From Desulfolithobacter dissulfuricans (GTDB lineage: Bacteria; Desulfobacterota; Desulfobulbia; Desulfobulbales; Desulfobulbaceae), in the NCBI RefSeq assembly GCF_025998535.1, contig NZ_AP024233.1, positions 1,525,219-1,589,218 of the forward strand: a DNA stretch of 64,000 nucleotides, given 5' to 3'. How positions within the stretch are numbered: position 1 is the stretch's first letter; the number at the start of each line of letters is the position of its first letter. The notes beneath the pieces were generated by a model, which worked only from the letters and a program-made list of their open reading frames with translations, was not told the DNA's origin and made no database searches. Position numbers and translations under genes: made by a program. Below are positions 17,467 through 27,263 of this stretch, in pieces.

Positions 17467-20349
17467 TTATGCGGCCACAGCCTGTCTGGCGTACTTGTGG
17501 ACACTTTCCATGAGCCGTTCTTTGTCCAGCTTGATGTGATATTCGTTAAATCCCACGGCTTTGCCTTTGGCAATGTCTTCATCTGCGGCCAGCGTGGTCA
17601 GCGCGATAACCGGCAGATTGGCAAATCTGGGATCACTGCGGATCTTCTCTGTTAACTCGAATCCGTCCATGTTGGGCATCTCGATATCTGTCACAACAAG
17701 AGATATCTCATCGGCCCGTTCTTCCAGGGCATGGAATGCCTGGACTCCGTCTTCGGCCTCGATAACATGGTAGCCGGCTTCCTCCATGTATCCCTTGACC
17801 TGGTTGCGGAAGAAGTTGGAGTCTTCTACCACCAGGATGGTTGCAGCCTCCTCTTCCTCCACCACTTCACTGAGTGCAAGGTCGGCGAACCATTCAGGAT
17901 GAACGGCCTGGACAAGTTCAAAGATATCCACAAGCATAGTGGTCTGGCCATCAATAATGGCAGAACCCATGATGCCGGTCTGCTTGAGGGTGACATCGTC
18001 TATGTCTGCCGCCACTTCGATGGCATCCACCGGTCCGATGGCCAGGAGTCCGATATCCTTGTTCGCCAGGTGGAAAACGATAACCAGGAGATCGTCCTGT
18101 TCCTTGATCGGCTGGACCATGGCTACATCGTCAATGCAGAGCAGGGGCAGGCTGCCGCCTCGGTACTGCATGACCCGCCGGCCACCCACGTCTTCGATGT
18201 CTGTGATCTTGATTTTTTCAACCCGTTCCACCATGTTGAGCGGCACGCCGAACTGTTCTTCCTCGGAACTGCGGAAGATCAGCAGGGCCTGCTTGTCACG
18301 GCGGGCAATTATGGCCTCTTTGGCGGCCTCGGCAAGTTCCTGGGCCCGGTCCGAGCCTTCCATGGATGTAAGACCGGCCATCTGGGCCAGGTTGCTGACA
18401 TCGAGGATCAGGGCGATGCGTCCGTCCCCCATGATGGTGGCGCCGGCATAGCCGCGGCACTGCTGCAGATGACGGCCCAGTGGTTTGATGACTATTTCCT
18501 CGGAGTCGTGCAGCCGGTCGACGATGACCCCGTATTTCATGGTTCCGGTGGAAACAACGACAATATTCAGGGCCGAGGCTGGTCCCTGCCGCCGTTCGAT
18601 GGATTTTCTTTCATGGCGGTCCGTGTCATCGGGCGGTACTGTTTCCTCCCGGGATTCCGAACTGTCACGGAACAGGGGACTTTTTCTGGATCTCCGATCG
18701 GCGATATTGACCCTGCGGTCGAGTTTGGTCTCCCCATCCTTGGGATCGTAATAGGTCCGCTCGATTTCCAGGACGTCGGAAAGCCGGATCAGGGGCAGCA
18801 GGTTGCCGCGCAGGCGAACAACCTCGGCATCACCCACCCGTTCCACCCGGTCCTTGACCTGGGCGGCCGGGATGCGTAGCAACTCCTCCAGGTTGACCTG
18901 GGGTATGGCATACCGTTCGCCGCCGGTCATGACGATCTGACAAGGAATGATGGCCAGGGTCAGCGGCAGCTTGATGGAGATGGTGGTTCCCTTGCCGACC
19001 TCGGACTCGATCTCAATGGAACCGCCGAGCTTGTCCAGGTTGGTTTTGACCACATCCATACCAACGCCGCGGCCGGAGACATCGGTAACCTCCTTGGCGG
19101 TCGAAAAACCGGGCAGGAGGATGAGGTTGATCTTTTCCTTCTCCGACATGGTCTTGGCCTGTTCCGCCGTGATCAAACCCTTGTTTATCGCAGCCTGGGC
19201 GATCATGTCACCGTCCAGCCCCTTACCGTCATCGGAGATCTCGATCACCACCTGACCTGCTTCATGGTAGGCTTTGAGGACGATGAGTCCTCTGGCATCC
19301 TTGCCTTTTTTGATCCGCTCTTCCGGCGGTTCAATGCCGTGGTCCACCGAGTTACGGATCAGATGGGTCAGGGGATCGTTGATCGCTTCGATGATGGTCC
19401 GGTCCAGTTCGACCTCCTTGCCGACAATGGTGAGCTCGATCTGCCGGCCAAGTTTCTTGGCCAGATCGCGGACCACCCGGGGGAACTTGTTGAACACGTT
19501 ACCGATGGGCTGCATCCGGGTGAGCATGATGGCCTCCTGGAGCTCGGAGGTCACCAGGTCGATTCGCTGGCCCACCGCTTCGGCGTTGCGGACATCGCCG
19601 GAGGTTATGGTCTGCAGGAGCTGGTTTCTCGACAGAACCAGTTCGCCGGCCAGGTTCATCAACTGGTCGAGCAGGCTCACGTTGACCCGGATGGTGGTGT
19701 CGGGTTTGTGCGAGGTGGCGGCCAGTTTTTTCTTGGCCTTTTTGGGTGGGTCCGGAGTACTCTGTGTCGGGGCCGGCTCCAGAGACTTCGGTGGCGGTGT
19801 CTCAACCGTTGCCGCGGCCTGAACGGGTTCCGGCTCGGGCTCGCTTTCAGGCGTGACGGCCTCGGTTTCCACCTCTTCCTCTGCAGCTGTTTCCTCAGGC
19901 TTTTCTTCAGAGGCGGACTCAGGTTCAGATTCGCTGGCCGCTACCGGAGGCGCCGCGGCCTCGCCACCCTCATAGATGGCATTGAGCGCGTTCAGGTGCT
20001 CGGAAATATCCACCTCGTTGCTGTCATGGATGTTTTCGATCAGTTGCTGCAGTTCATCCGAGGCCTGAAGCAGGACATTGATGATTTCCGGGGTCGGAAC
20101 CAGCTTGCGGCTGCGGATAAGTCCCAGGACGTTTTCCGTCGCATGGGCCAGTTCCTGGATAACGGTCAGGCCCATGAAGCCGGCTCCACCCTTGATGGAG
20201 TGGGCAGCCCGGAAAACCTTGTTGACCAGGTCATCATCAATATCCGCCCCGGCATCCTCGATGGCCAGCAGATCATTCTCTATGTCCGCCAGATGCTCCA
20301 GTGATTCTTCTATAAAACCCTGTAGAATTTCATCATCTTCGATTGGCAT
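17467..20349 (-). CDS. cheA: Chemotaxis histidine kinase CheA with two CheW domains and a receiver
   Basis: The 960-residue protein begins with a phosphotransfer domain (His50 in AAHSIKGGAGF). An Ala/Glu/Pro-rich linker (about 165-235), the dimerisation helices and the ATPase domain follow, the last with NSVDHG, DDGKGLDG and GRGVGMDVV. Then come a CheW-like domain carrying a charged insertion, a second CheW-like domain (about 700-830) and a C-terminal receiver (VVEDSN, TDIEMPNMDG). It should phosphorylate itself in response to the receptors and pass phosphate to its own receiver, CheB and the response regulator. I chose the ATG at 20349, preceded by AAGGGAG; an upstream in-frame ATG at 20424 lacks such a site. 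It leads the operon. Confidence 0.93.
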   Translation of the reverse strand: MPIEDDEILQGFIEESLEHLADIENDLLAIEDAGADIDDDLVNKVFRAAHSIKGGAGFMGLTVIQELAHATENVLGLIRSRKLVPTPEIINVLLQASDELQQLIENIHDSNEVDISEHLNALNAIYEGGEAAAPPVAASESEPESASEEKPEETAAEEEVETEAVTPESEPEPEPVQAAATVETPPPKSLEPAPTQSTPDPPKKAKKKLAATSHKPDTTIRVNVSLLDQLMNLAGELVLSRNQLLQTITSGDVRNAEAVGQRIDLVTSELQEAIMLTRMQPIGNVFNKFPRVVRDLAKKLGRQIELTIVGKEVELDRTIIEAINDPLTHLIRNSVDHGIEPPEERIKKGKDARGLIVLKAYHEAGQVVIEISDDGKGLDGDMIAQAAINKGLITAEQAKTMSEKEKINLILLPGFSTAKEVTDVSGRGVGMDVVKTNLDKLGGSIEIESEVGKGTTISIKLPLTLAIIPCQIVMTGGERYAIPQVNLEELLRIPAAQVKDRVERVGDAEVVRLRGNLLPLIRLSDVLEIERTYYDPKDGETKLDRRVNIADRRSRKSPLFRDSSESREETVPPDDTDRHERKSIERRQGPASALNIVVVSTGTMKYGVIVDRLHDSEEIVIKPLGRHLQQCRGYAGATIMGDGRIALILDVSNLAQMAGLTSMEGSDRAQELAEAAKEAIIARRDKQALLIFRSSEEEQFGVPLNMVERVEKIKITDIEDVGGRRVMQYRGGSLPLLCIDDVAMVQPIKEQDDLLVIVFHLANKDIGLLAIGPVDAIEVAADIDDVTLKQTGIMGSAIIDGQTTMLVDIFELVQAVHPEWFADLALSEVVEEEEAATILVVEDSNFFRNQVKGYMEEAGYHVIEAEDGVQAFHALEERADEISLVVTDIEMPNMDGFELTEKIRSDPRFANLPVIALTTLAADEDIAKGKAVGFNEYHIKLDKERLMESVHKYARQAVAA

Positions 20350-20678
20350 ACCATGTGCTCCCTTGCAATATGGGACAGCAATGCTGTCATATCTTGTCGT
20401 AAATAGCGCCAGGCACCACGGCATTAAACGGGACTTTTTTTCCGTTCTCCGGCGGCGGGCCGATTCACGCCGAACAGTCCTGCAGAGGTCGCAGGACTAT
20501 CATAGTTAGTATTTTACGGGTATCCTTTCAGGGTTGTACAGATTTTTTTAGTCTGCCTGGAAAAAAAGACGCCGTATATGGCACAGAGCCCGGCCAGGAA
20601 AGAGATAAAATGACGCCCGGAAGCGACCAGGCCACCTGGTTTTTTCTTCTCGAGGATGGCGATGGGATTTAAGGTGTG
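20350..20678. other. Intergenic region upstream of cheA, with two hairpins
   Basis: No gene is seen between the cheA start and the FKBP gene end (both minus strand). A perfect 8-bp stem AGTCCTGC/GCAGGACT (20476-20483 and 20491-20498) lies in the cheA leader. Further on, ACCAGG-cca-CCTGGT (20626-20640) is followed on the plus strand by TTTTT (20641-20645). That is a terminator-like signal with no plus-strand gene before it. The region between could hold a small plus-strand RNA, but no clear promoter is visible. Confidence 0.4.
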
Positions 20679-21119
20679 TTATTTGTTGATTCCCACCAGG
20701 GTGACGGTATAGGTAATGGGCTTGCCGGCCAGGGGATGGTTATAGTCCACGGTGACGGTATCGTTGTTGACCGACAGAACCGTTGCCGGAACCTGTTCTT
20801 CCCGGCCGTCCTTTTCCAGGGCCAGGGAAAGAATCATGCCGGGCTTGGGCTCGATTTTTCCTTCAAAAATGGAGCGGGGCAGGGTATGGACCAGTTCCTT
20901 GTAATGCGGACCGTAGGCGTCTTCCGGAGCAATTGTCACGGTCCGTGTCTGGCCCGGTTCCATGCCCAGGAGGGAGACCTCCACTGCCGGGAAGATCTTG
21001 CCGTCACCGATGGATAGCGTGAGAGGCTTGTTCTCCGGAGTCGCGTCGATAACCTCGCCGGACTTAAGGGTGGCCTTGTAGGTGATGGTGACGGTATCGG
21101 TCAGGGCTACTGGAGACAT
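20679..21119 (-). CDS. FKBP-type peptidyl-prolyl isomerase (SlyD-like)
   Basis: The 146-residue protein matches the SlyD class. It begins with a DTVTITYKATL strand and an FKBP half-domain ending in SIGDGKIFPAVEVSLLGMEPGQTRTV. The insert-in-flap segment APEDAYGPHYKELVHTLPRS and a closing VTVDYNHPLAGKPITYTVTL block follow. Such proteins catalyse proline isomerisation and act as chaperones in the cytoplasm. It lacks the His/Cys-rich metal-binding tail of E. coli SlyD. I take the ATG at 21119, with AGGAAG just upstream; an in-frame ATG at 21167 with GGGAGG 11 nt before it is a fair alternative and would add 16 residues. It is divergent from hisI. Confidence 0.88.
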   Translation of the reverse strand: MSPVALTDTVTITYKATLKSGEVIDATPENKPLTLSIGDGKIFPAVEVSLLGMEPGQTRTVTIAPEDAYGPHYKELVHTLPRSIFEGKIEPKPGMILSLALEKDGREEQVPATVLSVNNDTVTVDYNHPLAGKPITYTVTLVGINK

Positions 21120-21282
21120 ATGGCTTCCTCTGCTTTGCTTTGGTGGATGGTCGTTGATCGCGGTCATTGTAAAGAATTCCTCCCTGTTTGACAATAGGCT
21201 CCTGAAAAGAAAGACCACCTCTTGACAAAGCAGGATTAAGCGCATAAATGTGCTAATTTCCTGAATGGAAGGAGAAAGATAT

Positions 21283-21846
21283 ATGGAACTGGAATGTGCA
21301 AAATACAAGGAGAAAATGGCCTCGGATGAGGCCAGCTGCCGCCACCCTGGTGATTACTGCACCTATCGGACATCGTGCATCATCCACTTCATGGGTATGG
21401 AAAAAAAATCAGACGGTACGACGAGCCCTCCCGATCCAGTGAGTCAAAAAAACGAAACAACTACTATGATACCACTAGATTTTTCCAAATCAGCCGACGG
21501 TCTTTTGCCGGCTATCGTCCAGGACCATGCCAGCGGCGAGGTGCTGATGCTGGCTTATATCAACGAGGAGTCCTGGAAAAAAACCCTGGAAACCGGCAAG
21601 GCTCATTACTGGAGTCGCTCGCGAAAAGCCCTGTGGCTCAAGGGTGAATCATCGGGCCATGTGCAGATGATCCGGGAGATCCTGGTGGACTGCGATGCCG
21701 ATACCGTGGTCTTCAAGGTGGAGCAGCTCGGTGGCGCCGCCTGTCATAAGGGGTACCGAAGCTGCTTTTTCCGCCGGGTGAGTGATGGAAAACTCGTGGT
21801 CGACCAGACGCCGGTGTTTGATCCCAAGACCGTCTACGGGTCATGA
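21283..21846 (+). CDS. hisI: Phosphoribosyl-AMP cyclohydrolase with Cys-rich N-terminal extension
   Basis: The HisI domain starts near residue 62 (MIPLDFSKS). It holds the [13 protein letters not shown] strand, the Mg-binding DCDAD and the zinc cysteines in [14 protein letters not shown]. It opens the purine ring of phosphoribosyl-AMP in histidine synthesis. Before it lie about 60 extra residues with Cys5, Cys19, Cys26 and Cys32 (DYCTYRTSC) and a polar linker. I chose the ATG at 21283 because AAGGAGA lies 7 nt upstream; the ATG at the start of the HisI domain (21466) has no good ribosome site, which supports a fused product. hisG follows by about 110 bp. No HisE domain is attached. Confidence 0.9.
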   Translation: MELECAKYKEKMASDEASCRHPGDYCTYRTSCIIHFMGMEKKSDGTTSPPDPVSQKNETTTMIPLDFSKSADGLLPAIVQDHASGEVLMLAYINEESWKKTLETGKAHYWSRSRKALWLKGESSGHVQMIREILVDCDADTVVFKVEQLGGAACHKGYRSCFFRRVSDGKLVVDQTPVFDPKTVYGS

Positions 21847-21953
21847 ACGGACTCCGGAGTCCGGGCAGACCATGTGAAAGATGAGAGATGCAGGCTTGCC
21901 CCCGGCCGTTGCCGGGGCAGCCTTACCCCGCTAACCGCTTCAACTTTAAGATT

Positions 21954-22826
21954 ATGAATCAACTTAAACTGGGAATTCCCAAAGGCAGCCTGGAAAAGGC
22001 TACCATCGACCTGTTTGCCAAATCCGGCTGGCAGATCAAAATGATGTCGCGAAACTATTTCCCCTCCATCGATGATCCGGAGCTCTCCTGCTCCATCTGC
22101 CGGCCCCAGGAGATGTCACGCTATGTGGAGTCAGGCATGCTCGATGCCGGGATCACCGGCAAGGACTGGACCCTGGAAAACGGCTCGGATATCGAGGTCA
22201 TCACCGATCTCGTCTACTCCAAGGTGAGCAAGAAGCCGACCCGCTGGGTGGTTGCCGTGCCCGGAGACTCTGACATCCACACCATCGAGGATCTCGAGGG
22301 TAAAAAGATCGCCACCGAACTTGTCAACGTGACCCGGAAGTTTTTCGAGAGCCGTGGCATCAATGTGGAAATCTTTTTTTCCTGGGGAGCGACCGAGGCC
22401 AAGGCGGTCTCCGGGCTGGCCGACGCCATTGTCGAGGTAACCGAAACCGAGACAACCATCCGGGCCCATGGTCTTCGGGTTATCCATGAACTCATGGAGT
22501 CCAACACCCAGCTCATCGCCAACAAAGAGTCGTGGCAGGATCCCTGGAAAAGAGAGAAGATCGAAAATATCGCCCTCCTGCTCCAGGGTGCTCTGCGGGC
22601 AGACCAGATCGTCGGACTCAAGATGAATGTCCCGCAGGAGAACTTTGACGAAATCCTCAAGATTCTCCCCAGTGTCACCGCCCCCACCGTGGCCCAGCTC
22701 TACAAGCAGCCATGGTTTTCCGTGGAAACTGTTATCTCCAAGCACCAGGTCCGCGACCTGGTACCCAGGCTGAAAAAGCTCGGGGCCGAGGGCATCATCG
22801 AATATGCTCTCAACAAGGTCATCTGA
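21954..22826 (+). CDS. hisG: ATP phosphoribosyltransferase, long form
   Basis: This enzyme makes the first committed compound of histidine synthesis from ATP and PRPP. The 290-residue length and the C-terminal regulatory region (about 215-290) mark it as the long, HisZ-independent form that histidine inhibits in relatives. Motifs include LGIPKGSLEKAT at the start, the YVESGMLDAGITGKDW segment, and the PRPP loop region ending in ADAIVEVTETETTIRAHGL. The ATG at 21954 fits the family start although the ribosome site is weak; an ATG at 21888 would add 22 residues of unrelated sequence. It follows hisI and precedes engB. Confidence 0.95.
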   Translation: MNQLKLGIPKGSLEKATIDLFAKSGWQIKMMSRNYFPSIDDPELSCSICRPQEMSRYVESGMLDAGITGKDWTLENGSDIEVITDLVYSKVSKKPTRWVVAVPGDSDIHTIEDLEGKKIATELVNVTRKFFESRGINVEIFFSWGATEAKAVSGLADAIVEVTETETTIRAHGLRVIHELMESNTQLIANKESWQDPWKREKIENIALLLQGALRADQIVGLKMNVPQENFDEILKILPSVTAPTVAQLYKQPWFSVETVISKHQVRDLVPRLKKLGAEGIIEYALNKVI

Positions 22827-22855
22827 ATGCATCTGCCTGCAGGAAACAGCATATA

Positions 22856-23443
22856 ATGGACTTTTCCCGGGTTGAGTTTATCAAGGGGGTCTACTCCTTA
22901 AAGGAGCTGCCCGAACCCATCTGGCCGGAGATCGCCTTTGCCGGGCGCTCCAATGTGGGAAAGTCCAGCCTGATCAACCGGCTGGTCAGGCGTCGGAACC
23001 TGGTCAAGACCAGTTCCCGTCCGGGCAAGACGCAGGCGCTCAACTACTTTTCCGTGGACGAGCGGATGTACCTGGTCGATCTGCCGGGGTATGGTTTTGC
23101 CCGGGTTCCCAAACAGATGCGCTCCTCCTGGGAACATCTCATTACCGGCTACCTCGAAAGGCGGGAGACCTTGGTCTGCGTGGTGGTGATAATTGACCTG
23201 CGTCATGAATTAAAAAGCCAGGACCGGGAGCTGGTGGACTGGCTCAGGCACCATCAAAAGCCCTTTCTTCCGGTCTACACCAAGGCAGATAAACTCTCGA
23301 AAAACAAGCAGATGAAGAATGCAGCCGCGCTGGATGCGGCCTTGACGATCACCCCGGATAAGCGGGTCCTTTTCTCGGCCAGAACCGGGCAGGGACGGGA
23401 AGATCTGGAAAGCAGACTTGCAAACTATGTTGAAAATTGGTAG
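22856..23443 (+). CDS. engB: Ribosome-biogenesis GTPase EngB (YihA/YsxC)
   Basis: The 195-residue GTPase has the P-loop GRSNVGKSS at 30-38. It also has the G2 threonine in KTQALNYF, G3 in VDLPGYGFA, G4 as TKAD and a G5-like SA(R)TGQG near the end. EngB assists assembly of the large ribosomal subunit and is usually essential. I selected the ATG at 22856, 29 bp after hisG, because the family begins shortly before the strand leading to the P-loop. A longer in-frame opening overlapping hisG is not conserved-looking. Confidence 0.95.
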   Translation: MDFSRVEFIKGVYSLKELPEPIWPEIAFAGRSNVGKSSLINRLVRRRNLVKTSSRPGKTQALNYFSVDERMYLVDLPGYGFARVPKQMRSSWEHLITGYLERRETLVCVVVIIDLRHELKSQDRELVDWLRHHQKPFLPVYTKADKLSKNKQMKNAAALDAALTITPDKRVLFSARTGQGREDLESRLANYVENW

Positions 23444-23550
23444 GTATTTTTGTGGCAACAGGTGCAGGAAAGATTTTCCGGTTTAAAGCGCAATAGTTAT
23501 TGCGCCAAAACCGCAAAAATCCATGGGCAACGGAACAAAGGAGGAGTCAG

Positions 23551-23826
23551 ATGTCGCTGAGATCAGATTGGCCGTGCTGGGAAATTATGCAGTGCAAACC
23601 AGAACATGCAGCCCAGTGTCCCGCATATCAGTCCTCGCGGCCCTGCTGGGAGGTCATGCAGGAGCTTGACGTCTTCTCGTTTAACATCTGTAAGGACTGC
23701 CTGGTCTATGTGATCAAGCAGAAGAATCCCATCTTCAGCAAGGAAGAAATCCTGAGCATCATGTGCCAGAAAGGGGTGGATGTCACTGGCAGATGCTGTG
23801 TGGCAGACTGTCATTCGGTGCGCTGA
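23551..23826 (+). CDS. Two-CW domain protein
   Basis: The 91-residue protein contains PCWEIMQCK and PCWEVMQEL, the paired Cys-Trp motifs that name the two-CW family. C-x2-C-x-V (CKDCLVYV) and a terminal CC followed by C complete eleven cysteines in all. Such domains occur in Desulfobacterota both as small proteins and inside chemoreceptors. A metal or redox role is likely from the cysteines but unproven. The start is clear: AAAGGAGG precedes the ATG at 23551. It stands between engB and lepA (opposite strand). The chemoreceptor at 13476-15632 carries a related stretch. Confidence 0.75.
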   Translation: MSLRSDWPCWEIMQCKPEHAAQCPAYQSSRPCWEVMQELDVFSFNICKDCLVYVIKQKNPIFSKEEILSIMCQKGVDVTGRCCVADCHSVR

Positions 23827-24140
23827 GACCAGTCCTTTTTCAGGTAGAGCCCCGCTTGCCGGAGACACCCCGGGACAGGAGTTCACTCTTTGAACATCCT
23901 TGCCTGCCTCGCTTACCTCTGAAATATCGGTCCGGTATATTCTGACTGGAGAGTTCGGTGTCATCGGCGGTCACCAGCCGATGACCTGCGAACTTTTTCC
24001 GTAAAAGCGGTGGTTTGACCGGCTGTCCGGTGACGGCCGGATAAACCGGCAGACGTACCCGGAGATCCAGTCGCAACCCTTCCTGCAGATTATCCTGGAA
24101 GTACCTGTTGCAGGAGATTTCCGGGCGTATGTTACCCGGC
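23827..24140. other. Intergenic region with a 9-bp hairpin
   Basis: No gene is seen. A perfect stem GTCATCGGC/GCCGATGAC (23960-23968 and 23977-23985, 8-nt loop) is followed by CTGCGAACTTTTT. It is a possible terminator for the plus-strand two-CW gene, although the T-run is 8 nt away. Another GC-rich inverted stretch (CCGGC/GCCGG) lies near 24018-24060. Confidence 0.45.
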
Positions 24141-25931
24141 TCAATCCGATTTGAGGACGGCCAGGAAGGCCCGTTGAGGTATCTCCACATTGCCCACGGT
24201 TTTCATCCGCTTTTTACCCGCCTTCTGTTTTTCCAGAAGTTTCCTTTTTCGGGAAATATCACCCCCATAACATTTTGCCGTTACATCCTTTCGCAGGGCC
24301 GATACTGTTGTCCGGGCGATGATGTTTCCGCCGATGGCCGCCTGGATGGCGATCTTGAACATCTGCCGCGGAATCTCTTCCTTCAGCCGTTCACAGGCTC
24401 TCAGGCCCCGTTCCCTGGCCCGGGAACTGTGGACAAGCTGGGAGAGGGCGTCCACCTGCTCCCCGTTCACCAGGATATCGAGTTTGACCAGGTCGCTTGG
24501 GCGGTAATCGATCAGTTCATAGTCAAAGGAACCGTATCCCTGGGTCACGGACTTGAGCTTATCGTAAAAATCGTAGATCACCTCGGCAAGCGGCAGCTCG
24601 CAGGTGAACTCGATCCGGCCGGGCATGGGATAGTGGTAGTTGGTATTCTCGCCTCGCCGCTCCATGCAGAGCGTCATGACCGCGCCCATGTAGCGCTCGG
24701 GAATATGGATGGTCGCCTTGATGAACGGTTCTTCGATGCGGTCGATGGAGCCGGGATCCGGAAAATAGGCCGGGTTGTCCACCTCACGCATGGTGCCGTC
24801 CTTGAGATAAAACTGGTACTTGACCGTGGGCACGGTGAGTATGAGCGAGATGCCGAACTCACGCTCCAGCCGCTCCTGAACCACCTCCAGGTGCAGGAGG
24901 CCTAAAAAACCGCAGCGGAAACCAAAACCAAGGGCTGCTGACGAGTCTTTCTGAAAAGTGAGGGCTGCATCGTTTAACTTAAGCTTTTCCAGAGCCGCAG
25001 CCAGGTCTTCATAATCATCGGTGGAAATCGGATAGATCGATGAAAAGACAACCTGTTGCACTTCCCTGAATCCAGGCAGGGGGGCAGGGCAGGGGTTGTC
25101 CTTGAGGGTGATGGTATCACCGGGTCTGGTGTCGGATACGGTCTTGACCCCGGCAATGATATAGCCTACCTGGCCGGCACAGAGTTCCTTTTGTGGCTCC
25201 CTGGTCAGGTGAAACAGCCCCACCTCCTCCACTTTGTACTCGGCCCCGTTGGACATGAAGATGATCTGGTCGCCGGGCCGGAGGCGGCCGTTGATAATCC
25301 GGACCGAGATAACCGTCCCCCGATAGGGATCGTAGTTGGCATCAAAGATCAGAGCCTCGAGCGGTTTATCCGGGTCGCCTTCGGGCGGGGGCAGGTACTT
25401 GACAATGGTCTCGAGCAGTTCGTCCACACCCTCGCCGGTCTTGGCTGAACACTTGCAGATCATGTCCGCATCCAGGCCCAGGTCCTCCTCGATGGACCGG
25501 ACCACCTTTTCAGGTTCGGCCGAAGGCAGGTCGATCTTGTTGATCACCGGGATGATCTCAAGATCGTTCTCCATCGCCAGGTAGAGGTTGGCCAGGGTCT
25601 GGGCCTCAACTCCCTGGGCAGCGTCGATGAGGAGCAGGGCGCCCTCGCAGGAGGACAGGGCCCGCGAAACCTCGTAGCTGAAGTCCACATGCCCCGGAGT
25701 GTCGATCAGGTTCAGAGTATAGGTCGTACCGTCCTTTGCCCTGTACGGCAGGCAGATGGTCTGACTCTTGATGGTGATGCCACGCTCCCGTTCGATGTCC
25801 ATGGAATCGAGCAGCTGGTCCTGGAACTCCCGGTCGGTGACCATGCCGCAAAGCTGGATCATCCGGTCGGAAAGTGTGGACTTTCCATGATCTATGTGAG
25901 CGATAATGCTGAAATTTCGAATATGCTGCAT
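24141..25931 (-). CDS. lepA: Elongation factor 4 (LepA)
   Basis: The 596-residue translational GTPase begins [19 protein letters not shown], identical in layout to E. coli LepA. The P-loop is at residues 11-19, G2 region RERGITIK, G3 DTPGH and G4 NKID. The domains after the G domain resemble EF-G domains II, III and V, and the LepA-specific C-terminal domain ends [15 protein letters not shown]. LepA acts on ribosomes under stress and in subunit assembly. The ATG at 25931 is taken from family alignment; two upstream in-frame ATGs would add sequence of low-complexity type. It is divergent from rpoH, with 264 bp between them. Confidence 0.97.
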   Translation of the reverse strand: MQHIRNFSIIAHIDHGKSTLSDRMIQLCGMVTDREFQDQLLDSMDIERERGITIKSQTICLPYRAKDGTTYTLNLIDTPGHVDFSYEVSRALSSCEGALLLIDAAQGVEAQTLANLYLAMENDLEIIPVINKIDLPSAEPEKVVRSIEEDLGLDADMICKCSAKTGEGVDELLETIVKYLPPPEGDPDKPLEALIFDANYDPYRGTVISVRIINGRLRPGDQIIFMSNGAEYKVEEVGLFHLTREPQKELCAGQVGYIIAGVKTVSDTRPGDTITLKDNPCPAPLPGFREVQQVVFSSIYPISTDDYEDLAAALEKLKLNDAALTFQKDSSAALGFGFRCGFLGLLHLEVVQERLEREFGISLILTVPTVKYQFYLKDGTMREVDNPAYFPDPGSIDRIEEPFIKATIHIPERYMGAVMTLCMERRGENTNYHYPMPGRIEFTCELPLAEVIYDFYDKLKSVTQGYGSFDYELIDYRPSDLVKLDILVNGEQVDALSQLVHSSRARERGLRACERLKEEIPRQMFKIAIQAAIGGNIIARTTVSALRKDVTAKCYGGDISRKRKLLEKQKAGKKRMKTVGNVEIPQRAFLAVLKSD

Positions 25932-26195
25932 GGGCAGATATAAACCTGTGTGAAATTTTTCCGCTTTTTCCATCGCAGAATGCGATTGGCCAAGCCGGGC
26001 AGAATTGATAGCATACTTCCGCTGAAAAAAAAACCATTCTGCGTTGAAAACACGAGAAAACAGGTCGTCAGGACAAAGGAATTTTGCGATTGACGGTGAA
26101 TTTTTTTCTCCGATGGTATATAATAATGTAAGTCCCTCCCTGGTTGAGGGATATTTTTTATTGTTGCCTGCGGACAGGTTACTGGAAACCAAAAC

Positions 26196-27215
26196 ATGAG
26201 CACAACCGGGTACGGTATGGCTGGACAGGACTCTCAAGACTCCCAAGACACCTCAACGGAACTGTTGCCGCGGCAGATTCATCCCCTGGTCGCTCTGCCG
26301 GACGAGGAGAACCTGCCTGCTGTCAGTAATCCTGCCCTGCACCGCTATCTCCAGGAAATCAGCCAGTATCCTCTGCTTTCCCGGGAGGAGACCGATGAGC
26401 TTGCCAGGCGGTTCAAGGAGACTGGTGACCCGGAAGCGGCTTATCGGCTGGTGTCTTCCAACCTGCGCCTTGTGGTCAAGGTAGCCATGGATTTCCAGAA
26501 GTACTGGATGCAGAACTTCATGGATCTCATCCAGGAAGGCAATGTCGGCCTGGTTCAGGCAACCAAGAAGTTCGATCCCTATAGAGGGGTAAAATTTTCC
26601 TATTACGCCGCCTACTGGATCCGGGCCTACATACTGAAATTTATCATGGACAACTGGCGCCTGGTCAAGATCGGCACCACCCAGGCCCAGCGCAAGCTTT
26701 TTTTCGGCCTGAACAAGGAGAAGAAACTGCTGGAGGCCCAGGGTTTCAAGCCGGATGTCAAGCTGCTGGCCGACCGTCTCAATGTCAAGGAAAGCGAAGT
26801 CATAGAGATGAGCCAGCGTATGGACAATTGGGATGTTTCCCTTGAAAGTCCGGTGCGCAGTGACTCAGAAGACGAGCAGAAAAATTTTCTTCCCTTTGAA
26901 GGCCCCGGGATTGAGGAGGTCGTTGCCGGCCGGGAAATGCAGGAAAGAATCCGGGAAATACTCGCCAGTCTGAAGGACCGGCTCAACGACAAGGAAAAGA
27001 TGATTCTGGATTCACGGCTGCTGAGCGACGAGCCCCGGACTCTGCAGGCCATTGCCGATGAATTCGGGATCTCCCGGGAGCGTGTGCGCCAGATCGAGGC
27101 GAATCTGCTGAAAAAACTCCGCCAGTACCTGGAGAAAGAGCTTCCTGATATCCAGAACTTTTTTGGCGACGACAACCAAGTCCCCACCCCAGGTGTCCGA
27201 AAGGCCGCATCCTGA
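26196..27215 (+). CDS. rpoH: RNA polymerase sigma factor RpoH (sigma-32 family)
   Basis: The 339-residue protein has sigma-70 region 1.2 ([20 protein letters not shown]) and region 2 ([36 protein letters not shown]). Next is the RpoH box [13 protein letters not shown], which separates heat-shock sigma factors from RpoD and RpoS. Region 4 is [21 protein letters not shown]. The 36-residue start is Gln/Asp/Ser-rich. The leader contains TATAAT at 26119-26124 and a small hairpin TCCCTC/GAGGGA at 26133-26151 followed by TATTTTTTA. This could be an RNA element, but I see no clear -35 box at the right distance. The ribosome site is weak. Confidence 0.9.
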   Translation: MSTTGYGMAGQDSQDSQDTSTELLPRQIHPLVALPDEENLPAVSNPALHRYLQEISQYPLLSREETDELARRFKETGDPEAAYRLVSSNLRLVVKVAMDFQKYWMQNFMDLIQEGNVGLVQATKKFDPYRGVKFSYYAAYWIRAYILKFIMDNWRLVKIGTTQAQRKLFFGLNKEKKLLEAQGFKPDVKLLADRLNVKESEVIEMSQRMDNWDVSLESPVRSDSEDEQKNFLPFEGPGIEEVVAGREMQERIREILASLKDRLNDKEKMILDSRLLSDEPRTLQAIADEFGISRERVRQIEANLLKKLRQYLEKELPDIQNFFGDDNQVPTPGVRKAAS

Positions 27216-27263
27216 TATCCGTCTCCGGTTCCCTCTTGTTTTTAATCGAAGGTCAGAGGAATA

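Noticed and set aside
26090-26124. TTGACG and TATAAT upstream of rpoH taken as one promoter
   Set aside because: The spacing of 23 bp is too long for a standard sigma-70 promoter, so I mention only the TATAAT in the rpoH entry.
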